Assembly: GCA_038501195.1 (NCBI GenBank)
Contig: JBBPUQ010000002.1
Span: 6,525,001 to 6,589,000 of the forward strand
Direction: 5' to 3'
Length of the DNA: 64,000 bases
DNA from: Nemania diffusa
Taxonomy: Eukaryota > Ascomycota > Sordariomycetes > Xylariales > Xylariaceae
This document shows, piece by piece, positions 34,962-44,198 of this stretch. Below the pieces are notes generated by a model that had not been told where the DNA came from, ran no database searches, and saw only the letters and a list, made by a program, of their open reading frames with translations. How positions within the stretch are numbered: position 1 is the first letter of the stretch; each line of letters starts with the position of its first letter. The translations under genes and the position numbers were made by a program.

Positions 34962-36168
34962 CTTGCACACTGGGTTTTGAAAGAAGGGAACTATAGAACT
35001 CGTAAGGTACTGCGAGATCCGCATACTGGGTGGGTGGATTATGCCAAGAATGCTGGATTTGGGTTGTATCGATGTTCTGGGGTTTAAGAGTTGGCGTCCT
35101 ACCTAGTTTGCGAAATGGTGGCTTGGTACAAGCTGCGAATTAGGGAGTTAATGTTTTAACGAGGAAGTCTTTCCATCAGCAAACTTTAACTAAGGAACAA
35201 CAGCAAGAGCAATTTCACCTTTACACATTTTTTTAATATACGAATATCATGTAGGTAATTACTTGAGCCTGACGATTAATAAGTAGGCAGTCCGTTCAGG
35301 ATAAAATGGTTGTTTTTGTGTTCTGTGGTATATTTACGGTAACATATGAATTAAGAGTTCTGAGATTTTATGTTCCGATTCGGGGTGTACTCTACTGTAG
35401 GCTACCTACCGTTGGCCTACCTACCTAGTCTAGTGCGGGTTTTGGTTCCCGCTAGAGAATAATGGTAGATGCTTACAGTAAATAGCTAAGCTAATCACAA
35501 GGGATCAACATCTACCCAAGTACGTAGTAGGTATGTGCTTCATTCGGTGAAAAGGGTTACCTTATCGCAATTATGAGTATGCAATTGTTATCTACCAGGC
35601 TACCTGGTAGTAAGGCTGGATGGACGTGTAAGTCGTAGAATAGGTATGCTATGTATGTCATTCACTTCAGCTTCTTGTTGGATGTCCCGGAGAAGTAACC
35701 CGCCCGGCAACCCGCTCCTGAATCCGAGTTCAACCTTATTTTTAGGGAATCAGTGAGAAAACTTGCATAGGTACATGCCTATAAAGTAGGTCACCTCAGC
35801 TCGTTACAGCATCTCGGCAATCTGGCAGTAGGTACACGAGTTCAATGTGGATTGCAGAAAGCATGTGGTTAGGTACATAGGTAGGTATGTGCAGAAACAA
35901 TTTAACGTGGTATGAGAGGTAGGTTAGGTACCTGTCAGGTGTACTCAAGTACTACTGTAACCGAAGCACAGGTACCCCATGACAAGAGCTAGCAGCTAGC
36001 AGCGAGCTAGCTGCAAGGTGGGTAAGCCTAAGGGAACCACCTCGCAAGTCTTGACCCTGGTTTCGACAAAACAACAAATCTCGCTTTCGATAACCCAACT
36101 CGAGCACTCGCACAACAGCCGATAATCAGTCACTCGGCCCCCTCACTCACTCAGCCCGTGTAACGACT
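34962..36168. other. intergenic with TAGGTA motifs and a GCTAGC cluster
   Basis: No gene seen. 35987-36013 holds overlapping GCTAGC palindromes (AGCTAGCAGCTAGCAGCGAG). Numerous TAGGTA/TACCTA copies lie at 35400-35440 and 35870-35945. Confidence 0.5.
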
Positions 36169-37009
36169 CTACAGACCCAATCTCGCCTTTGTCCTAACCG
36201 CCGTGCCCTCCGCGTCAAAGATCCCGGCGACGCTAGGATGCGTCGCCACCGCCTCGGCCCAGCGAGTGAAGTTGGGCGCTTTGACCGATAGTTCGTCGAT
36301 CAGCCCCTGCGGAACCAACCCATACTTGGGCCACTCCCACAGCCGAATCACGAACGAGCCCGTGAGCACCTATCGAGTCACGCATCGCAGTCAGTACAAC
36401 AACGTCGGCACCGAAGAGAGGGGACCGAGAGCGACTCGTCGCATCCGACGTACCTCAGCGAGCGTAAGCTTGTCGCTGCCCCCGTAGAACGGCCCGGCGT
36501 TGGCCAGCAGCGGCTCGAGCTCCTTGATCACGGCGGCCACCGTCTTGCTGATCACCTCGGCGCGCTCCTCGTCCGTCTTCGCCTTGATCAGCGGGAACAG
36601 GGCCCCGACCTTGGAGATGTACGTGTCGGCGAAGAAGGCGAGGCGCGCGCGCGCCAGGGGCCCGTTCGGGTCGCTGGATGCCGGCACGAGGTGCGACGGG
36701 AAGGCGTCGGTTAGGTAGCCGGCTACGATGGCTGACTCGGTGATGATCTCCCCGTCGACGGAGAGAGAGGGCACGAGCCCGCGCGGGTTGACTTGTAGGT
36801 AGGCGGCGGTGCGTGGCACGGTCAGGTCGATGATCTCTTCTTCGAAGGGCAGACCGAGCTCTGATAGCGCGATGTGGGCACGATGCGCCCCTTGCCATTG
36901 TAATCAACGGTTAGTCTGGTGGTTGGTGCTATGTGGTCCTGAGGTGCTTGTGCTTACAAGGGCAGCCGTGGTTGGTGTATAGCTTCAGTTTGGGGGTTGC
37001 TGCGGCCAT
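36169..37009 (-). CDS. glutathione S-transferase, omega-like
   Basis: Minus-strand exons 37009-36958, 36890-36454 and 36369-36169 give 229 aa. The thioredoxin-fold N-terminal domain starts MAAATPKLKLYTNHGCPWAH. The CPW motif (Cys16) is a cysteine-type active site, as in omega and related fungal classes, rather than Tyr or Ser. The cis-Pro loop NPRGLVPSLSVDG and the glutathione-contact ESAIV follow. The helical C-terminal domain runs from about residue 95 (ARARLAFFADTYISKVGALF) to ARLGL. The first intron splits the Trp codon of CPW and uses an AAG acceptor, chosen because it restores CPWAHRAHIAL. Predicted cytosolic, acting in glutathione-dependent thiol transfer or detoxification; the substrate is unknown. 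Confidence 0.92.
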
Positions 37010-38300
37010 GGTGATTGTTTAGAGTAGATAGGTAATAACTAGGTAGGTTCAAAAGAAAAAAGGTAAGTATTGCGGTAAGTCTGTCTCTGTCTTTCTTGTC
37101 TTGGTGTCTTTGTCGAATTGATCCAGAGTCAGTTAAGACAGAGCTTGAATATTATCTGCTATATATACTTACACACACACTATTACGAGTCCCGGGGTGG
37201 TGATAACGCGGGGTGGGATGGTGTGCTCTATGATTTATAATCCCCGGTTTTTGTAAGTGTCCGCGTCTACGTACTATAACCCACCACAAGCTAAGTACCT
37301 ACCTACCATGACGCGAGGGGTGTCTAGCATACCTACCTACCTACGCTATGTCAATCCGGCTAGGGATTATATCCACCAACTTGCATATAACTGTAGACGG
37401 AGATACAGGTGATAATGTCAAACGGCCGAGAAGGCAATTGGAATCCCGCGGGATTCAGGGTCCTCTTTGTAATAAATGGTTCGACCGATTTATACATCCG
37501 CGGCGGAACCACATGATTAATACTTAACGCTGCGCATCCTATTTCAATTTAGTCTACTATATAGACTAAATAACGAACCAACAAACCAACATTTTCCATC
37601 TGCGTATCTGGTGCATAACTATGCTGTCCTAATGACTTCATTAATAGGCACGCATCTTTCATATCAAGCAGTGAAAAGTATATGTAATATCTTTAGCATC
37701 GCGCTTCAACACTTAAGTCCTTATATTCGTAATTTCAACATCTACAAGTAAACTTGGATTACCTGCAGTCCGGGTAAGTCAGTGCTGCAATCGGATGACT
37801 TCAGCTACTCCTCGGACCAGACAAGTAATTCCCCCTAATTCTGACAAAAGCGTTCTTGGTCTTCCCTAGAGTAAGGAACCAGACAAAACAAAGGCCGACT
37901 AGGGCTCTAATAAGGAAAGAAGGGAAGACCATAGGCACATACAATAGCTCGTACGTAGGAATCGCACAAAAGATCAACGAGAATCCCACATCGCCGGGCC
38001 TTTGTCAGCGACTGAACAATACCATTGACCTGCTTGCAAAGCAATATAAAATAACCACATATCTGTAGTCTAAGATGGGCATATCCAGCTCACCAATTCT
38101 CCAGCATTCAATATTATAGTCCCATCACCAGATCAGACTTCCGGCGCGTTTTATTTCGGCGCGCAAAGGTCTAGAGTATACCTATCTACAATCTACACCG
38201 CAAGTCCAATCCCTTATTGCCTTACTGACGTCCTACAGTCTACATCTATCTATATATACATATATATACAAAGACGTAAGGACACTTACTTCCTACGATC
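37010..38300. other. 1.3 kb intergenic, no gene seen
   Basis: Likely contains the divergent promoters of the GST and the Cys-motif protein. A hydrophobic minus-strand frame (37801-37989) was judged too weak to call. Confidence 0.45.
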
Positions 38301-39455
38301 ATGTCACTTACCACGACCATGTCGCTCCCATCCGCCCACGCTCCAGCCGCCCTAGAAACGGCAGCTCTCCCTCTCCCAGCATCCGCGCAGCCAGCAACAG
38401 GGCAGACATCCTCCTTCTGCCAAGCGATCATGTTCTTCCACACATGCGGATGTCGCACTCCCGAACCCGTGTATTGCTGCCAGCCCCCCGCCGGCTTCTC
38501 CTCCACCACGAACCCGTGCAAGCACGAGACGCCCGCCATCGTCGTCGCCAAGCTCCCGCACGCCTGCGGCCGGAAGATCGGCAGCAGCGAGGCTTGTGGC
38601 GCCGAGGATCCGGGCGCCAAGGAGTTCGTGCGCGAGGTCGACACGGCCGAGCGCCTCGAGCTGGCCGTGCTGGGCGGGCTGAAGAAGGAGGGGGTTGAGA
38701 GCGCGCTGCCGGGGAGGGTCTCGGGTGAGTTTACGGTGGGCGAGGTCGTGTCCAGGTCGTGGGGGGATGGGAAGAGTAAGATGAAGATGGCTTTTTCGGC
38801 TATGGCTAAGCCGTTTGTCCCTGGGTTGGGGGCCTATGTTCCGGCTCTTGCAACGATGATTGAGGAGATTTCTAGTGTGGATCATGGAGAGGAAATCGAG
38901 ACTGTAGAAGATGTGTTCGTGAATCATGTCACAGTAGTAGATGGGGCAGACACAGTTGGAGCAGGCATAACTGAAGCAGACGGAGTTGAACAAGTTACGG
39001 CTGAAGTAAGTACAGTTGAGGTGAGTGTAGACGAGGTGAGCACAAATGGAGCGGGACAACCAGACCAGCAAGAGGACAAGAGCGAGGCTCAACACAACGA
39101 CATTGTTTTGGCCGAGGAGAATGACTTCGAGGAGGTGGCTCTGGCCATAGGGCTTGGAGTTGATGATGGCAACGGTGACGAAGACTTCGATGACCTCGTG
39201 CTTCCCGAATTAACATCGGAGAAGGTAGCCAATGACGAGAAGCCCGAACAACCAAGCAGCTTGACGGCGGAACCTACAGCCAAACAGGAGGAGCGTGAAC
39301 CCGATGCTGCGATGCTGGGCCCGAACTCAGATAGCTCGTACGGCGACATGACGGCAGTCTGGGCTTCGGAGACCAAGACCGAGGTCAAGAACACGAGGAC
39401 ATGTTACGGGAATGTCTCGGCGCTTATTGGCGCCTGGTTACGTGGTGGCCGCTGA
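38301..39455 (+). CDS. hypothetical protein with Cys-rich N-terminus and acidic tail
   Basis: Single-exon 384-aa protein, function unknown. Residues about 40-100 hold a cysteine-rich motif, FCQAIMFFHTCGC, PVYCCQPPAG, NPCKHETPAIVVAKLPHACG and SSEACG. The spacing could bind zinc, and I regard this as a fungal uncharacterised motif. From about residue 190 the protein is acidic and low in complexity, rich in Glu, Asp, Val and Thr (TVEVSVDEVS, EENDFEEV, DEDFDDLVLPEL), and probably disordered. It closes with a short ordered-looking end, NTRTCYGNVSALIGAWLRGG. The start is the first ATG; a second Met lies six residues on. Base composition drops from GC-rich in the Cys region to more balanced in the acidic region. 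Confidence 0.7.
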   Translation: MSLTTTMSLPSAHAPAALETAALPLPASAQPATGQTSSFCQAIMFFHTCGCRTPEPVYCCQPPAGFSSTTNPCKHETPAIVVAKLPHACGRKIGSSEACGAEDPGAKEFVREVDTAERLELAVLGGLKKEGVESALPGRVSGEFTVGEVVSRSWGDGKSKMKMAFSAMAKPFVPGLGAYVPALATMIEEISSVDHGEEIETVEDVFVNHVTVVDGADTVGAGITEADGVEQVTAEVSTVEVSVDEVSTNGAGQPDQQEDKSEAQHNDIVLAEENDFEEVALAIGLGVDDGNGDEDFDDLVLPELTSEKVANDEKPEQPSSLTAEPTAKQEEREPDAAMLGPNSDSSYGDMTAVWASETKTEVKNTRTCYGNVSALIGAWLRGGR

Positions 39456-39765
39456 AGTTGAAACCGCAGGGCGGGTGGCCCTTCACCAATATTCAGTAGG
39501 TACCCAGTCAGGTATAGTTCGTCGCATTTCGAATTAGAATTTTAGATAGACGGCACAAAGGCTGGGAACACGGGGTAAGTATCGTTTCATTTCGTCATTC
39601 AGGGACTGGAGTAAGTATCCATCACCACTATGTCCACAAATTGTACTGTACCTACATATGGTTGATTGTCGTATATAGCCTCGTTTTTGAATCGTGCCTA
39701 TTCTACTCCATTGTGACCATATGGCTGCAGGTTCGGCATGTCACCTAATAATCCAGCTTAGCTTT
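39456..39765. other. intergenic, no gene seen
   Basis: The 3' flanks of two convergent genes. Nothing else was recognised. Confidence 0.5.
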
Positions 39766-41388
39766 TCAGTCCCATTCCATAAGTAGTTCGTGGAGTCGTT
39801 TTGGCACCTGAGCTGGATTTTTCCCCCGTTCCATAGCCTCGACCCATTTCTCCACGGCACTAATTGTAAATTCATTATCGCAGTTCTGAACGGCGGCTTC
39901 GTAATCTCTCCAGTTCGCGCTGCTTTTATCCCGCCAAATGCCCATAAAACTCCGTTCACGATCAAGCATCTGTGCAATATAGTACCGTCGTAGTTTAGTG
40001 AGTTCGTATTGATTGTAATGCTTATAGTAGGCGGGATGCGGGCGATCTTCGTCACCAAGGTAGAAACGTCTAAAGGGCTCTCTGAAGCGGTCATATTTTT
40101 GTTGAAGAAAAGCTGGGAACTGGCATCCCTCTTGAAGGGGGACACAAGGGATGCATTGCCAGTCGAGAACACCCCTGAGGACACCCTGGTCGTCCACAAG
40201 CATGTTATCAAGAGAAAGGCTATCATGGAAAAGCATAGTAAGCGCTGGCCCTTCCTCTGCGGTGTAGAGGGTAGTTTCTTGACTGGCGATATTATCGGAA
40301 GAGGAGATAAATTTGGGCATCAATCTCTCGATCCGTCTGGTTAGCTCAACCATGCGATGGAGCATTTCTTTCTCAGCCTCACTTGTTGTGCTGCTTAGTC
40401 GCGACGTGAGATCTGACAGGGCGAACTGCAAGCGACTTCTCACCCAGTCGGATGTCTCGAAGAAAGGTCCACGATTATGGTCTGCAATAGCACGCCCTCC
40501 CTAAAAGAACGCCATAGAGACCAACTCGCCAATACCATGTGTACGGCCGTCCGAGTTGGAGGCTGCCTTGGAAATGCTCCCGATACCATCCTGGAATGCC
40601 TTTTTGAATGTGTCGGCAGTGAAGTCGGCGATCTGCCACACAAGGCGCTTTTTTAATCCGTATGTCCAAGAGGACCAGCACTGTGAAAGCGGCTTTCCGT
40701 GAAGCTTTTCCATGAGAACCCATTCAAACCCAAGAGGATTGTTCCGAGAAGAGTCGTAAGCTTTCACGCGGGGTACACGTAGGCGAGTATGTAGATGGAC
40801 CCAGTCAAGAGTTGCTACCTCAGCCTCTGTTTTGGTTCGGGGACAGACAGGTAGAGAGACGCGCATAACAAAAGCCTGGTTGTCGAAGGAAACGGTGTAA
40901 AGCTTAGTGAACGCGCCTTCGTGAAGGAATTGGACATTATAGTCATGGTTAAGACCAACTTTAACCTTGAGAGTGGCAATGATAGACTCGATTGTAGGCT
41001 CAACCGTCCAAGCTGCGTCGACAGATAACCCATTCTTGCGCCAGGCGAGGCCACATGCTGGATCTTCTCCCAGCCATGCCGGCGGAGAGGGAAAGGCGTT
41101 ACTCTGTAGTTCCTCGTCGAAGAGGGAGTCGAATGATGGAGGCCGCTGCAGCTGCGAAGATCTTGATGAATCTTCGGGATCCTCGTCAAAGAGGGAGTCG
41201 AATGACGAAGACCGCTGCAGCTGCCGAGATCTTGACGAGGGCCCCGGAGATTCGTCAAAGAGGGAGTTGAATGATGGAGACCGCTGCAGCTGTGAAGATC
41301 TTGATGAATCCTCGGGGTCCTCATCAAAGAGGGAGTCGAATGATGGAGACCGCTGCAGCTGCCGTTCCTCTTCCTGTATGCCTGTCAT
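39766..41388 (-). pseudogene. aminoglycoside-phosphotransferase-like gene with in-frame stop
   Basis: One uninterrupted minus-strand frame of 541 codons, except for TAG at codon 296 (40503-40501). Both sides belong to one fungal APH/kinase-like protein: LHEGAFTKLYTVSFDNQAFV, MRVSLPVCPRTKTEAEVATL and WVLMEKLHGKPLSQCW before the stop; GPFFETSDWVRSRL, LSLDNMLVDDQGVLRGVLDW and WVEAMERGK after. The stop follows SMAFF, where relatives usually have Trp, so TGG to TAG is the likely change. The catalytic-loop motif HxDLxxxN reads HDSLSLDN, with Ser where the catalytic Asp should be. Residues 10-93 are three full and one partial 23-residue repeats. If the stop is real, only a fragment can be made without readthrough. 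An intron hiding the stop would have to be 21-35 nt, which is too short. Confidence 0.82.
41110..41361 (-). repeat. 69-bp coding tandem repeat (3.65 copies)
   Basis: Encodes QLQRSPSFDSLFDEDPEDSS-type units of 23 residues, starting at 41361, 41292, 41223 and 41154 (the last has 15 residues). The core SFDSLFDE is kept in all copies except one D to N change, while the acidic and Ser linker varies. It lies at the N-terminus of the APH-like pseudogene. Confidence 0.92.
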
Positions 41389-42431
41389 TTGGGGCGGCGT
41401 GTCGATAGATACTTGTGATTCTGTGTTAGGTGTATGGGTTATATAGCCAGCTGGTCAAATATATCATCAACAGAATATACCCAAGTTCCAGGTTGATCCA
41501 TGTAGAGAATATATCTGCACCAGATGAGAGAATGGTCAATTGCGAGAAGGCGAGTGTGTACCTCTAGATATGGTAATAGGCTTTTATAATGGTTCCGAGT
41601 TGGACTACAAATTGTTTGTTATAGATTCTGTACGTAGTTCTACATTCAAACCCTAGGTACGTACCTGGTACATATGTAGGTACATAATGTAAGTAAATGT
41701 GCATCAGCTTTGAACATATGTAGTGATTATGTTACCGTATAAGCACACCTGCGCTTCCTACCCTCACATATTCTGTAGATAGAGAGAGGTAGGAGGTAGT
41801 TATATGATAGCAGTTATGCGTTCCTACCTACCTAGGTACTTTGTTGGTAGGCAAGCAGGTAGACTAGGTGTCGACTTCTTTTCGTGATGCCGGTGTATGT
41901 CCGCAGGAAGGGGCGCTAGATTAGGTATGTTGTAGCTTCACATTTTCAAGCTCGCTAAACCCGGATAGGCATAGTAACCTCATGTGCTACAAGGTTTGCC
42001 CACCACATGCCTATCCGTTGCCCCGTGGTCCGTGGGCTCACCCCCACCTTTCATTCACTCTCGACCGAATCGCCATCCTTGCTCGGGCTACACCGTTGCA
42101 GGTAGTAGGTACAGCGAACCTGGTGTGCCCTGTACTGTATTTTATGTACATAGCGTATATAGCGGGGATGTCAGCTAGGGCGGGATGGCCTAGATACAGT
42201 GCAGTGCTCTCTTTTTTGTGATCTGATGATTGTTTGTGCATTATTTCTCTCAGGCTTGAAAAGTGTTTATTTAAGTGCTCACATCTCCGTTCTTCCCTCC
42301 CATCCACAACAACTTCCTAGCGACCTGCTACGAGACCTCTCCTCCCTCAATCGTTCCTAATTGCCCATCATTGTCCCTCCTCTGCCCTCCTCTTTCTTTC
42401 CCCTTTGTGCCAGTGAGAGACCCAGTTCATC
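41389..42431. other. intergenic with palindrome
   Basis: No gene seen. An exact TACCTAGGTA lies at 41829-41838. The last 150 bp are the malate dehydrogenase leader. Confidence 0.5.
42283..42410 (+). promoter_or_regulatory. pyrimidine-rich leader of malate dehydrogenase
   Basis: A C/T-rich tract just upstream of the start codon, like the one before eEF3. It is probably the core promoter or 5' leader of a strongly expressed gene. Inference is from composition and position. Confidence 0.4.
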
Positions 42432-43670
42432 ATGTTCGCCGCACGAGCTGTTTTTGCTGCCGGTCAGCGCCGAGCCTTTTCCGCCTCTGCGCGCGATGTA
42501 AGTTGAGATCTGTGATGCTGTTTATTTGGTCAACTCCCACGACTCGACTACCGATATATAATATGCCATTGCGTCCCAATTGCTCACCATACGCCACTTG
42601 TTGGCTTGTACAGCTCTCCAAGGTTACTGTTCTTGGTGCCGCCGGTGGCATCGGCCAGCCTCTTTCTCTCCTGTTGAAGCTCAACCCTAGAGTTACCGAG
42701 CTCGCTCTCTACGATATCCGTGGTGCACCCGGTATGTATTTATTGGCATTTTACATTTGCTCATACCTATTGTCTAGCACATTGTCACATCCATTGACTT
42801 ACCTTACTAACCTAACCTCGTCCTCTCGTAGGCGTTGCTGCTGATGTCTCGCACGTCAACACCAAGAGCACCGTAAAGGGTTACGAGCCCACAGCCGCCG
42901 GCCTTGCCGCCGCCCTCAAGGGTAGCGAAGTCGTCGTGATCCCCGCTGGTGTTCCCCGCAAACCCGGCATGACCCGTGACGACCTGTTCAACACCAATGC
43001 CTCCATTGTCCGCGACCTCGCCAAGGCCTGTGCCGAGTCCGCCCCCGAGGCCAAGCTCCTCATCATTGCCAACCCGGTCAACTCCACTGTCCCCATCTGC
43101 GCCGAGGTCTTCAAGGCCAAGGGAGTCTACAACCCCAAGCGCCTCTTCGGTGTCACCACCCTCGATGTCGTCCGTGCTAGCCGCTTCGTCAGCGAGATCA
43201 AGGGCACGAACCCCTCCGATGAGAACATCACCGTTGTCGGTGGCCACTCGGGCGTCACCATCGTTCCTCTCTTCAGCCAGAGCAATCACCCCGACCTGAC
43301 CTCCAACGCCGAGCTCGTCAACCGAGTCCAGTTCGGTGGTGACGAGGTCGTCAAGGCCAAGGACGGTGCTGGCTCTGCCACCCTCTCCATGGCCATGGCC
43401 GGTGCTCGCATGGCCGATGCCGTCCTCCGTGCTTCCCAGGGCGAGAAGGGTGTCGTCGAGCCCTCGTTTGTTGACAGCCCTCTCTACAAGGACCAGGGCA
43501 TCGACTTCTTCGCCTCCCAGGTTGAGCTTGGCCCCGAAGGTGTCGAGAAGATCCTCCCCGTCGGCCCCGTCGATGCCAACGAGGAGAAGCTCATCGAGGC
43601 CTGCTTGACGGATCTCAAGAAGAACATCGCCAAGGGCGTTGCCTTTGTCGAGGCTAACCCTGCCAAATAA
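42432..43670 (+). CDS. MDH1: malate dehydrogenase, mitochondrial
   Basis: NAD-dependent oxidation of malate to oxaloacetate in the TCA cycle. Exons 42432-42497, 42614-42731 and 42832-43670 give 340 aa. Exon 1 encodes the whole mitochondrial presequence [20 protein letters not shown], which is Arg/Ala/Ser-rich. Exon 2 starts the Rossmann fold with [18 protein letters not shown] (Gly-rich NAD loop at 30-36). Substrate-binding arginines lie in [11 protein letters not shown], followed by NPVNSTVP, then [13 protein letters not shown]. The catalytic His200 is in VVGGHSGVT. The end is AFVEANPAK. Codon bias is strong. The cytosolic and glyoxysomal forms lack this presequence, so a mitochondrial location is likely. 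Confidence 0.97.
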
Positions 43671-44198
43671 ATCATTTTCTCCTGTACTTTAGAGAAGCAA
43701 ACAGCAACAACATTACAGCGGGGCGTCTCCTGAGATAGACTCGTGAACTTCGAATCGAAAATTTGGGAATGGGGTAGCGGGTCGGTCGGTCGGTTAGGTC
43801 GGCGGCTGGCTGCCTTGGATGGGATGAATGAATGAATGGTTCTGGGTTTTGTTTTCATTTTTGCCTTTTGTCATAGAATTCATGACCCCCCCTTTTGACG
43901 CCGGTACGGTTACTGCTTGATCTTAGCGGGAAAGCCTGATGATATGAACTCAAAATTTTCCAGCTTCGAGCTTGGCGGAATTGTATGATAGAGGAATGCA
44001 AAAGATACCATTTACTCATTCTCTTTGATTGTCAGCATTTTTTTTTTGGACTTGTGAGAGTGAACTGAGTGAGAGAGGGAGGCTCCTCGATCGCCTTCTC
44101 AATCCACCCTGGCATACGCAGTTAATAATTGAATACTATGTACGACAGAGGTAAGCTCTCCTCTTCCCACATCCCCCCTTCTACCCCCTCCTACAATC
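43671..44198. other. intergenic, convergent 3' flanks
   Basis: The 3' ends of malate dehydrogenase and the CofD-like gene face each other here. Short simple repeats GGTCGGTCGGTCGG and GATGAATGAATGAATGG lie near 43780-43840. No gene was recognised. Confidence 0.5.

Noticed and set aside
37801..38068. Hydrophobic minus-strand fragment (FSLIFCAIPTYELLYVPMVF) and the opposite frame
   Set aside because: Could be a membrane-protein remnant, but there is no proper start, family match or splice-consistent extension.
38352..39095. 247-aa minus-strand frame opposite the Cys-motif protein
   Set aside because: Shadow of the plus-strand gene, which has the better protein-like sequence and a proper ATG.
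40460..40540. Intron that would remove the TAG in the APH-like gene
   Set aside because: The only possible introns ending at this TAG are about 21 or 35 nt, below the normal minimum, and would delete conserved residues.
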